Assembly (NCBI GenBank): GCA_937928045.1
Contig: CALFWO010000055.1
Location: forward strand, 111,415-175,414
Length of the DNA: 64,000 bases
Direction of reading: 5' to 3'
Source: an uncultured Saprospiraceae bacterium
Lineage (GTDB): Bacteria > Bacteroidota > Bacteroidia > Chitinophagales > Saprospiraceae
Position 1 is the first letter of the stretch. Every line of letters begins with the position of its first letter. A program made the translations under genes and the position numbers. Below are positions 25,988 through 34,009 of the stretch, in pieces. The notes beneath the pieces were generated by a model. The model did not search any database, was not told the origin of the DNA, and was given only the letters and a program-made list of their open reading frames with translations.

Positions 25988-28140
25988 CCATCCTGATACC
26001 TTACTAAAAAAGCTTCAGGGAAACCTCTTTTTCTAGCCTCATTTAATACACGTAGTGCATCTTCTTTGTTAAAGAACTCAGAAAGTAGAACTCTCGTCCA
26101 TCCTCTAGCAAGAATATATTCTGTATCTATTCTTCCTAAGTCTGATATCTCTGAGTAAGAACTTTCATTTTGGTTGTAGTCAATTACAATACTCAATTGA
26201 ATCTTATAATAACTTCCATTCAATTTAGGTGCACTTGTTCTTACACCATCTCCCATAAATCTTCCATTAGTATATTCTCCAGAGGATACGGCGGAAGTAG
26301 TGTTAGAATAACTTGTGCTAGAAGAGGTATAATTATTTGTTGATCTTTCTGAAACTGTGCTCGCATAAGAAGTATTACTACTTCTTGGAGTTGTTTCAAC
26401 AGGAGTCGGTACTGAGTGTACTGGACTAGAATTTTCAACAGTATTTCTTCTTGGCATTTCTGTAGTTGGTACAGAATTGCTAACAGCAACTGCAGGTCTT
26501 TCCACAACAACTTCTGACATTGTTTCTTCAACAACTGTTGAAAGTGTTGGAGGCGTTACAGGAACATCTACAATTTCTTCCATCATTTCAACCTCAGCCA
26601 AATAGATGTTTTTTTCCATTGCACCTTCTACCATTTCCGCTGTATTCAGCATTACTTCATTTGCGCTATAACCATCAGCAGCGGCTTGAATTTTGTAATT
26701 TTTTCCAGCAACTACCGGCAAGTTAAATGCACCTTCGTTAGTGACTTGAGTAGTCATCAAAACTTCGTTCTCATCTTGTACTTCTAAAAGCATTACTGTC
26801 GCATGTTCTATATTACTTTCGTTAGATCTGTTCATTACCGATCCAGATACTTTTGCAATTGGATTCGAAGCCATACCAACTTGGAATAGATTGTCATCCG
26901 TTGTCGTTTCCCAATCTTTTGTTGCCCTATTAGAAGTAAAGTATTCTACAGTGCCTCCTTGTGCCATCGTGTAATAATAGTCGTCCGAATTTGAATTATA
27001 TGGGTAGCCTGCATTTTCAATATATCCTTCTTCCAGATTGTTAAATGGAGTAGTGAAAATGTCGAATCCACCAAGATTTGCAAATCCATTAGAACTGAAG
27101 TATAATGTTCCAGAAGTTAAATTTACGAATGGTGTGATCTCATCACCTTTGGTATTTACATTTCTTCCTAAATGTTGAGGAAATGAAAAATCGAATTCAT
27201 CTGAGTCAAGTGGTCTTGATGTTTTCCAAAGATCCATGCCGCCTTCTCCGCCGGTTCTGTTGGTAGAGTAGATTAATACTTCCATATCACCATCTTGATA
27301 AACAAATGGATGAGTTGCAGTGGATCCATCACCTTTTAGATAGTCTCTTAATTTTTCAGGAGTTGACCAATTATTGTTTTCTCTTTTAGAAGCATAGATC
27401 TCGCATTGAGCATCTCTACTATTCCAAGGCTTTGAATTATCGCAAACTGTGAAGTAAAAGGCAGTTTGGTCGCTATTAAAAGCTCCTTGTCCAAAATGTC
27501 CACTTGGCCCTTTAGGAAAATCGGGAACAACAGCTGAAGACCATTCTCCGTTAGAAAATTGAGAACGCATCATTTTAACCGTGCTAAATTCGTTTGTTGA
27601 GAAATACAGAATGTCATCTGAAAATGCGATTGGGGCAAATTCTTGGGCGTTTGTGTTTAAGGAAATGGCAGTAGCTTTTTCGATAACTGGTAGTCCTTCT
27701 TTTTCAACACCTAATTCTGAACCTTCAATTTCAGTTCTTGCCATATCCAAAACAGCATCGGATTTATCGCCCGGATAATTTCTTCTAAAGTTTTTAAAAG
27801 CACTGATGGATTTGTCAAATTCTCCCATGGCTTTAAGACTTTTTGCATACCAAAATCCAGCTAAAGGATAATCTTGAGCTTCTTTTTTGATAGGTCTTAG
27901 CATTTTTAGTGCTTTCGCGTAATCTCTGGAATTGAAGAAAGCCGCTCCAGCTTTTGCTGCTAGTTTTTCCTTTTCAGGTTTTAGATTAAATGCTTTTTCA
28001 AAAGCCTTAGCTGCTTCAGGATACCTACCATTTTCAATAAAAGCATCTCCTTCTTTTTCTAGAGACTTCCAGCTTACTTTTTGAGAAAATCCTGATATGG
28101 AAATCATCAGGATGAATGATGCAGAAACAAAAAATTTCAT
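25972..28140 (-). CDS. PorE-like periplasmic protein: TPR, PD40 propeller, CRD, SPOR
   Basis: A 722-residue protein with a signal peptide ending GFSQ. Residues ~20-130 are TPRs (GDAFIENGRYPEAAKAFEKA). Residues ~150-420 form a PD40/WD40-like propeller (YFSTNEFSTVKM, IYSTNRTGGEGGMDLWKTS, LYFSSNGFANLGGFDIF). Residues ~430-515 are a carboxypeptidase-regulatory-like domain (VSGSVMNRSN, NYKIQAAADGYS). A Ser/Thr/Pro-rich linker (520-640) leads to a SPOR-like domain (YYKIQLSIVIDYNQ, ARGWTRVLLSEFFNKEDALR). The T9SS protein PorE has TPR-PD40-CRD followed by OmpA; here a SPOR-type domain replaces OmpA. A peptidoglycan-linked T9SS accessory role is inferred. It lies 44 bases downstream of purN. Confidence 0.82.
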   Translation of the reverse strand: MKFFVSASFILMISISGFSQKVSWKSLEKEGDAFIENGRYPEAAKAFEKAFNLKPEKEKLAAKAGAAFFNSRDYAKALKMLRPIKKEAQDYPLAGFWYAKSLKAMGEFDKSISAFKNFRRNYPGDKSDAVLDMARTEIEGSELGVEKEGLPVIEKATAISLNTNAQEFAPIAFSDDILYFSTNEFSTVKMMRSQFSNGEWSSAVVPDFPKGPSGHFGQGAFNSDQTAFYFTVCDNSKPWNSRDAQCEIYASKRENNNWSTPEKLRDYLKGDGSTATHPFVYQDGDMEVLIYSTNRTGGEGGMDLWKTSRPLDSDEFDFSFPQHLGRNVNTKGDEITPFVNLTSGTLYFSSNGFANLGGFDIFTTPFNNLEEGYIENAGYPYNSNSDDYYYTMAQGGTVEYFTSNRATKDWETTTDDNLFQVGMASNPIAKVSGSVMNRSNESNIEHATVMLLEVQDENEVLMTTQVTNEGAFNLPVVAGKNYKIQAAADGYSANEVMLNTAEMVEGAMEKNIYLAEVEMMEEIVDVPVTPPTLSTVVEETMSEVVVERPAVAVSNSVPTTEMPRRNTVENSSPVHSVPTPVETTPRSSNTSYASTVSERSTNNYTSSSTSYSNTTSAVSSGEYTNGRFMGDGVRTSAPKLNGSYYKIQLSIVIDYNQNESSYSEISDLGRIDTEYILARGWTRVLLSEFFNKEDALRVLNEARKRGFPEAFLVRYQDGYRKI

Positions 28141-28184
28141 AATTCAAATGGGTTTGATCTTTTCCCATGATTGAATTATTTCAA

Positions 28185-28757
28185 TTAGGGGAGATCGGTT
28201 ACTACTTTTTCTATTACTATGGGAAAATATTGATGCTCCAGCTTTAGAACCTTTGCAGCTATTTCCGAAGGACTATCAGATTCAAGGATTTCAGTATTTA
28301 CCTGAAAAATGATATTGCCTTCATCATAGTGTTCATTTACAAAATGTATAGTTGGTCCTGATTTTTTATCACCAGCTGCCTTTACAGCTTTGTGAACATT
28401 CATGCCGTACATCCCTTTTCCACCGTACTTTGGAAGCAATGCTGGATGGATGTTTACAATCCTATTCGGGTAGGCTTGAACCAAATATCGCGGTACTAAC
28501 CACAAAAAACCAGCCAATACGATGAAATCGATTGATTTTGTAGATAATTTTTCCAAAAATCCTTTATTCTCGTTGAATTCTTCGCGATTTATTATTTCGG
28601 TAGGAACACCGTTTTTACTCGCCATTTCTAATACACCGGCGGTAGGTTTATTGCTAACAACTAGCGCAACTTTTATTGCTTTATGCTCCTCAAAATGCTG
28701 TATTATTCTTTCTGCATTGCTTCCAGTCCCTGAAGCAAAAATGGCAATATTTTTCAT
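28185..28757 (-). CDS. purN: Phosphoribosylglycinamide formyltransferase
   Basis: A 190-residue cytoplasmic enzyme of purine synthesis that transfers a formyl group from 10-formyltetrahydrofolate to GAR. The start MKNIAIFASGTGSNAERII holds the phosphate-binding loop. The catalytic region shows VNIHPALLPKYGGKGMYG and GPTIHFVNEHYDEGNII, containing the conserved Asn, His and Asp. Length is standard. It follows the porD-family gene by three bases and appears to be the last essential member of the bamD operon. Confidence 0.95.
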   Translation of the reverse strand: MKNIAIFASGTGSNAERIIQHFEEHKAIKVALVVSNKPTAGVLEMASKNGVPTEIINREEFNENKGFLEKLSTKSIDFIVLAGFLWLVPRYLVQAYPNRIVNIHPALLPKYGGKGMYGMNVHKAVKAAGDKKSGPTIHFVNEHYDEGNIIFQVNTEILESDSPSEIAAKVLKLEHQYFPIVIEKVVTDLP

Positions 28758-28760
28758 GCG

Positions 28761-29666
28761 CTAATTTCCTAATCTACGATTGTATCTACTAGCCTTAGAA
28801 GGATCAATCTTGGCCAAAACAGCTTTGACTCTTTGTTTTTCAGCCGAAGTTGCTGAACTGAAAATTGAGACTAATTCCTCGCCCTTGCTATTCACAAACA
28901 TTTGTATAATCTGAGAATTAGGGTATTTCTTATTAGCTAATTGTATGTCTTCCAAAGTCTTAAGGATAATCGCCCGTGCTTTTTCCGGCTCAGTGTGCAT
29001 CTCATCCAATCCCAATCTATGGTAATCATACATTCCTTTTCTAAAAGATCTTAAACCTGGATTTAATAAGTTCTCGATCATCCAATATCTATTTCTATTG
29101 CCATCTAAGGCTCTCCATCCTTTTTTTGAATTAGCAACGTTTGCAGGAATATTGTTCAATATGTTTTGAGCAAGTTGAAAATATTCTTCACCACCATAAG
29201 GACTGAAAGTATCATAGTCCATTCCCAAAGCTATATATACATAAAAGGAAAATAGACTTGAAAGATTGTCATTAAAAGTTGTAATACTATATTCGATTGG
29301 CTGGAATTGCTCATATTCAAAAGCAATATCTTTATCTCTGTAGTTCACCGTTGCGGTTTCGTAATTACTTCCAAATACCGGTCTTGTAACTTGAATTGTC
29401 AATTCTGCTGTAAAGTTAGTTGGGGATATCTCAGAATTTATGGTAAGTTGGACATTCATGTTAATTCGCTCCTCAGGCTCGAAATTGTCTTCAGTCCATT
29501 TCTGTGAGCTTAAAAAATCTCTTAAATCTCCTTCAAGTGTTTGAAAGACTTTAGGATCAACGGTTTGTAATTTTGGGGTATTGACTGAAACATCAACAGT
29601 CAATTCTTGACCGAAAATCGAATTTCCAAAAAGTAATAATGCAAATGCAGTGAAAAGTCTTAACAT
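28761..29666 (-). CDS. porD: PorD family protein (DUF4835), T9SS-associated
   Basis: A 301-residue secreted protein with a signal peptide ending IFGQ. It matches the DUF4835 family, with an N-terminal ELTVDVSVNTPKLQTVDP, central FTAELTIQVTRPVFGS, YIALGMDYDTFSPYGGEEYF and a C-terminal helical region. The family is named PorD in some annotations because of its co-occurrence with the T9SS; its exact role is not established. The context agrees: bamD-rpoZ-coaBC-porD is a common Bacteroidota order. Its stop touches the upstream coaBC stop/start boundary with no gap, so translation is likely coupled. Confidence 0.85.
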   Translation of the reverse strand: MLRLFTAFALLLFGNSIFGQELTVDVSVNTPKLQTVDPKVFQTLEGDLRDFLSSQKWTEDNFEPEERINMNVQLTINSEISPTNFTAELTIQVTRPVFGSNYETATVNYRDKDIAFEYEQFQPIEYSITTFNDNLSSLFSFYVYIALGMDYDTFSPYGGEEYFQLAQNILNNIPANVANSKKGWRALDGNRNRYWMIENLLNPGLRSFRKGMYDYHRLGLDEMHTEPEKARAIILKTLEDIQLANKKYPNSQIIQMFVNSKGEELVSIFSSATSAEKQRVKAVLAKIDPSKASRYNRRLGN

Positions 29667-30878
29667 TTATGCTGATGTTTTATCTTTTAATACGGTAATA
29701 GCGGCAGCAAGGATATCTTTCGCCACTAATTTCTTTGATTTTAACTCAAAATTCTGTCGCTTATTGCCTCTAAAGAAAAAGCTTACTTTGTTAGTATCTA
29801 CTTGAAAACCAGCGCCTTTATCATTTAACGAGTTTAGAACTATAAAATCAAAGTTTTTCTTCTCTAATTTTCTTTGCGCATTTTGCGATTCATTTGCCGT
29901 TTCCAGCGCAAATCCCACATTTACTTGATGCTCTTTTTTTTCTAAACCCAACGTTGCTGCGATATCTGTTGTCCTTTCAAAAGTAACCTCAAGTCCTTTA
30001 TCTCCCTTTTTTATTTTATCTGAAGCGATTTGAGCCGGTCTGAAATCAGCAACAGCTGCAGCAAGTATAGAAATATCAACATTTGAAAACACTTTTTTAC
30101 AAGCTTCAAACATATCTGCAGCACTAGTAATTTTGTGTGTAGTAATATTGGAATGATGGGCAGTCAAATGAGTGGGGCCCAATACAAGGTGTACTTCTGC
30201 GCCTAATTCAGCTGCCTCTTCTGCAATTGCAATTCCCATTTTCCCTGAGCTTCTATTTCCTAGAAAGCGGACTGGGTCCAATGCTTCATAGGTAGGTCCT
30301 GCAGTTACCATCACTTTTTTCCCAGATAGAGGAAGGTCTTTTTGGAAAAAACATTGAAGGTGATCAGCAATGTCTTCTGGCTCAGCCATTCTTCCATCTC
30401 CTGATAAGCCAGAGGCTAACTCTCCAGAACCAACTGGGATATAGTGGTTACCATAGGAAGCCAATGTTGAAAGATTGGATTTGGTCGATGGATGAACCCA
30501 CATGTCCAAGTCCATTGCCGGAGCAAAGAAAACCGGACACTTAGCAGAAAGATAAGTGGCCAACAAAATATTATCTGAAAGACCAGAGGCCATTTTTGAT
30601 AGCGTGGTGGCTGTAGCCGGAGCAATCACCATAGCATCAGCCCACAATCCTAATTCGACGTGATTATTCCAACCATCATCTGAAAACATATCAATATGAA
30701 CAGGCCGCTTGGAAAGGGTGGAAAGCGTAAGCGGTTGTATAAAAGCAGCAGCGGCAGAAGTCATCAATACTTGAACTTCTGCCCCTGCTTTGATTAGCGT
30801 CCTAGTTAGAAATGCAGCCTTATAAGCAGCAATACTTCCAGTGATCCCTAAGATTATTTTTTTTCCTTTTAGTGACAT
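29667..30878 (-). CDS. coaBC: Bifunctional phosphopantothenoylcysteine decarboxylase/synthase
   Basis: A 403-residue enzyme of coenzyme A synthesis. The N-terminal flavin domain (about 1-180, CoaC) begins KKIILGITGSIAAYKA and has the substrate motif FAPAMDLDMW, where many relatives have PAMN. The C-terminal domain (about 190-403, CoaB) has VMVTAGPTYEALDPVRFLGN, NRSSGKMG and ILAAAVADFRP. Together they join cysteine to phosphopantothenate and decarboxylate the product. It starts 14 bases after rpoZ and abuts the PorD-family gene. Confidence 0.95.
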   Translation of the reverse strand: MSLKGKKIILGITGSIAAYKAAFLTRTLIKAGAEVQVLMTSAAAAFIQPLTLSTLSKRPVHIDMFSDDGWNNHVELGLWADAMVIAPATATTLSKMASGLSDNILLATYLSAKCPVFFAPAMDLDMWVHPSTKSNLSTLASYGNHYIPVGSGELASGLSGDGRMAEPEDIADHLQCFFQKDLPLSGKKVMVTAGPTYEALDPVRFLGNRSSGKMGIAIAEEAAELGAEVHLVLGPTHLTAHHSNITTHKITSAADMFEACKKVFSNVDISILAAAVADFRPAQIASDKIKKGDKGLEVTFERTTDIAATLGLEKKEHQVNVGFALETANESQNAQRKLEKKNFDFIVLNSLNDKGAGFQVDTNKVSFFFRGNKRQNFELKSKKLVAKDILAAAITVLKDKTSA

Positions 30879-30892
30879 GAGGTCACAAGAGA

Positions 30893-31249
30893 TTAGTGTT
30901 GAGAATCTTCGTCTTCTCTTTCTACTTGGTCCTTGTATCTATTGTATACATTGCCTTTGACGTACTCTTCAGTAGCAATCAATACAGGATTTGGTAGTCT
31001 TTCGTAAAACTTAGAGATTTCGATCTGCTCCTTGTTTTCATGAACTTCCTCAATAGTGTCAGACACTACTGCGAATTCATCCAACTTGTGATGCAATTCT
31101 CTTTTTAAGTCCACAGAAATCTGCTTGGCTCTTTTAGTAATAATTGCTAGAGATTCATAGATATTCTCAGTATCCGCCACTAAAGTGTGAATATCTCTTG
31201 CACTTACTGAAGGGTCGATTCCCTGAACTTGAGTTTTTATATCGCTCAT
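30893..31249 (-). CDS. rpoZ: RNA polymerase omega subunit, Bacteroidota type
   Basis: A 118-residue small protein. It matches the Bacteroidota omega/Rpb6-type subunit by its central NIYESLAIITKRAKQIS segment and its position between bamD and coaBC, the usual place in this phylum. Omega helps assemble the beta-prime subunit. Its start overlaps the bamD stop by four bases (ATGA), so the two are translationally coupled. Sequence similarity of this family to proteobacterial omega is low, so the call leans on context. Confidence 0.85.
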   Translation of the reverse strand: MSDIKTQVQGIDPSVSARDIHTLVADTENIYESLAIITKRAKQISVDLKRELHHKLDEFAVVSDTIEEVHENKEQIEISKFYERLPNPVLIATEEYVKGNVYNRYKDQVEREDEDSQH

Positions 31250-32055
31250 TTTGAAAAGGTATTTATCTTTTTATTTGAATCTTGAATTATTGTTCTTACC
31301 TCTTTGAGGTATTTGCTTTTATCGTATTTTTTCACAAATCGGTTGGCAAAGTCTTTAGCCGTCTCATAACGCTCCTCTTGCTTAGTATAAACGCTATTTT
31401 CAGCTAATAGATACGCTGCCTTGGCTTTTAAAAATCGAACACGTTCGATATCCTTTGAATCTGGAAAGTCTCTAATCAAGTTCTCAAACGCATGAGTAGC
31501 CGATTGATATTGCTTTAGATTGTAATATAGAAAGGCTTGATCAAACGCTTTCTCTTCTAACTTTACCCTCAACTCATCAATGAAACTGTTCGCGTCCTTA
31601 AGTCTAGGACTCGTAGGATATGTATTTGCAAACAATTGAAACTGTTGAATCGCTTTCTTAGTGTTTTCCTGATCCAATCGAAAAGATGGCGATAATTTGT
31701 AGTTGTTAAACGCTCTCATAAAATCTGCTTCTTCTCTCAAGCTACTATTCGGAAAAGTCTGCGAAAAGGTTTTGAAATAATAAGCAGAGAGTATATAGCT
31801 TTTCAGCTGAAAGTGTGTTTGAGCATAATTGTAATAGATCTGCTCTGCCGCAGCTGTACCTTTTACACTATTGACAATCAACTCATATAAAGTCTGAGCC
31901 TTTAAATAGTCACCTTTTTCAAAGTACTCATGAGCTTTCTCAACAATTTTCTTTGAGTCTCCGCTAGTCCTAATAGCTTCATATTCACTTTTACAACCAA
32001 CGATTCCTAAGAGTATAATAGAGAGTATAGAGAAAACGATTATTCTTCCGTTCAT
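31246..32055 (-). CDS. bamD: Outer-membrane assembly lipoprotein BamD
   Basis: A 269-residue lipoprotein with a lipobox ending in IVGC (C21). The rest is TPR-like helices (YFEKGDYLKAQTLYELIV, YYFKTFSQTFPNSSLREEAD, RFLKAKAAYLLAENS). BamD works with BamA to insert beta-barrels in the outer membrane. Length matches the family. It opens the operon bamD-rpoZ-coaBC-porD-purN. The ATG is only seven bases after a clear -7 element, so the mRNA may be leaderless. Confidence 0.92.
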   Translation of the reverse strand: MNGRIIVFSILSIILLGIVGCKSEYEAIRTSGDSKKIVEKAHEYFEKGDYLKAQTLYELIVNSVKGTAAAEQIYYNYAQTHFQLKSYILSAYYFKTFSQTFPNSSLREEADFMRAFNNYKLSPSFRLDQENTKKAIQQFQLFANTYPTSPRLKDANSFIDELRVKLEEKAFDQAFLYYNLKQYQSATHAFENLIRDFPDSKDIERVRFLKAKAAYLLAENSVYTKQEERYETAKDFANRFVKKYDKSKYLKEVRTIIQDSNKKINTFSK

Positions 32056-32062
32056 AAGAGCG

Positions 32063-32070
32063 CAAAATTA
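32063..32070 (-). promoter_or_regulatory. -7 element TAATTTTG for the bamD operon
   Basis: On the minus strand this reads TAATTTTG followed by CGC, matching TAnnTTTG. It ends seven bases before the bamD ATG. Confidence 0.55.
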
Positions 32071-32245
32071 CGGTTTATTATGTTGCCAGCCAAGAAAACT
32101 TTTGGCCCAAAATAAAGAGCAAAACTATTCGAAAAGGGTTGGTTTTATTGAAAAAAGAGCTTGACAAAGGCCTTGAATATGTTAATTCGATCAAAATCAT
32201 GGCTTTTAGTATTATTTTACCGTTAGAATTCTAAAATATCTAGGC

Positions 32246-33904
32246 ATGACTCAAAAAGTTACCCAAATCATAATTCTACTTTTTTGCTCAACAGCTATTA
32301 TGCGAGCCCAGTCTAATGGGTTGAAAGTTTACAACATTTTTCAGGAACATTGTATTAGCTGTCATTCCAATGCCTCGCCGACAGCAGGATTAGATTTAGA
32401 GGGAGCCGGATCAAGCATAAGTGCAAAATGGGCAAATGTATATGATAATCTGGTGGAGCAATCTCCGCAAAATGCCTATGCAGCGGGAAGAGGATACGAT
32501 TTGATTCATCCTGGTAGACAGGATTTATCGTTTTTGTTTAGAAAAATTAACAATGGATTAGAACCTACATTTGATTTGGCTGACCAAGCTGGAGATATCA
32601 TGCCGAAGAACAATCCAGATGGAATGTCTGATTATGAAAAAGAGCTGATCCGCCAATGGATTAATTTTGGAGCAAGGGCAAATGATGAGGCCTTTGATTC
32701 AGAAGTTGTGCGCAGTTTCTATGAAAATGGTGGAGAAGAAAGTTTTCCGAATGGGCCACCCCCAGCTCCAGCTCCAGAAGATGGTTTTCAAATCAAAATG
32801 GGACCGTATTTCTTAGCTCCGGGAGGCTCCATAAACGATGAGTTAGAATTTTTTCAAAAATATGCTTTAGATCTTCCCGAAGATACAGAGGTGATTAGAA
32901 TGGACTCTAAAATCAGTGGATCATCTCATCACTTTATCGCTTACTCTTATGACTTTCCTTCCGCGGCGAATAACATAGAACCAGGTTTGAGATTGAATTC
33001 GTTTCATAGCAATGTATCCTTAGTGATGGCTGTTCAAGGCTCAAGTGATATTAGGTTACCTGGGGGATCTGCATTCATGTGGGACAAGGATGTTGTCTTA
33101 GATCTAAATTCTCACTATATCAATTATTCCTTGAATCTTCCGTATAAAGCGGAAGTCTATTGGAATGTATATACACAAGATGCTGGTACCGCGGCTCAAG
33201 AAATGAAAACAGATCTTATTCCTAATATCAGTATAAACATTCCAAATAACGAAGAAGAAATAACGTTAGGTCAAGCTATTTCGGGGAATGGAGGAGATGC
33301 TTACTTGTGGGCATTAATGGGACATACGCATCAATATGGTACTGGGTATAAAGTTTGGAAAAGAGAAAACAGTGGACCAACAGAATTGCTATATGATGGC
33401 GCTTGCGCGGAAGGAGTTCCGAATTGTGTTTTTCCAGAATTTGATTACCAACATATTCCAATCCGCTATTTCGATGACTTTGAAAAAGTGAATTTTTTAC
33501 CAAGCAACGGTTTGTATCATGAAGCAAGTTGGATGAATGATGGACCCAATCCTGTGTTTTTTGGTCCAACCTCGGATGATGAAATGATGGTACTTGTAAT
33601 GATGTATTTAGAAGACTTGGATGGCATCACCACGAATGTTAAAGATTTAGACAATAGACTAGAAAATGATCTACAAGTCTTTCCAAATCCTATGACTGAT
33701 TACACTGAATTTATCTGGGATAATCAAAATGGATCTAATTATCAATTTAAATTAATGGATAGCTTTGGTAAAATCATTCGTACCAAAGAATTGCGTTCAG
33801 GATATCATCTTATGAATCGCCAGGAACTGTCGGCAGGAGTTTATTTTTACGAGCTCAATAATGAATATGGAGTAGGGACTACTGGTAAATTAATTATTCA
33901 ATAA
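32246..33904 (+). CDS. Secreted haem-c / PHM-like copper enzyme with T9SS sorting domain
   Basis: A 552-residue exported protein with a signal peptide ending RAQ. Residues ~25-145 form a cytochrome-c-like domain with a single CISCH motif (C36, C39, H40). Residues ~180-460 resemble the copper type II, ascorbate-dependent monooxygenase (PHM) fold. All six expected copper ligands can be placed: H228-H229 (SSHHFIAY), H290 (LNSHYINY), H360 and H362 (GHTHQYG) and M447 (SDDEMMVL). The last ~75 residues (VFPNPMTDYTEF, LMDSFGKIIRT, LSAGVYFYELN) are a type A T9SS sorting tail. Hydroxylation of an unknown substrate with the haem supplying electrons is an inference. Confidence 0.82.
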   Translation: MTQKVTQIIILLFCSTAIMRAQSNGLKVYNIFQEHCISCHSNASPTAGLDLEGAGSSISAKWANVYDNLVEQSPQNAYAAGRGYDLIHPGRQDLSFLFRKINNGLEPTFDLADQAGDIMPKNNPDGMSDYEKELIRQWINFGARANDEAFDSEVVRSFYENGGEESFPNGPPPAPAPEDGFQIKMGPYFLAPGGSINDELEFFQKYALDLPEDTEVIRMDSKISGSSHHFIAYSYDFPSAANNIEPGLRLNSFHSNVSLVMAVQGSSDIRLPGGSAFMWDKDVVLDLNSHYINYSLNLPYKAEVYWNVYTQDAGTAAQEMKTDLIPNISINIPNNEEEITLGQAISGNGGDAYLWALMGHTHQYGTGYKVWKRENSGPTELLYDGACAEGVPNCVFPEFDYQHIPIRYFDDFEKVNFLPSNGLYHEASWMNDGPNPVFFGPTSDDEMMVLVMMYLEDLDGITTNVKDLDNRLENDLQVFPNPMTDYTEFIWDNQNGSNYQFKLMDSFGKIIRTKELRSGYHLMNRQELSAGVYFYELNNEYGVGTTGKLIIQ

Positions 33905-33917
33905 AATTGAAAGTGAT

Positions 33918-33960
33918 TAAAATTTGTAGCTGCAAAAACCTATGGTGGCTACAAATTTTA
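33918..33960. terminator. Bidirectional terminator between the 32246 gene and uvrA
   Basis: A perfect 13-bp inverted repeat (33918-33930 with 33948-33960) has a 17-nt loop and A/T-rich outer ends. It lies between convergent genes. Confidence 0.7.
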
Positions 33961-34009
33961 ATCAACGAAAATGAATCTTTTCTAAGTGCGATTCATTAAT
34001 ATTCAAAGT

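Noticed and set aside
28155..28180. Small dyad ATTGAA/TTCAAT after purN as a terminator
   Set aside because: Only six A/T-rich pairs and no T-run in the right place; the PorE-like gene may be read through from purN.
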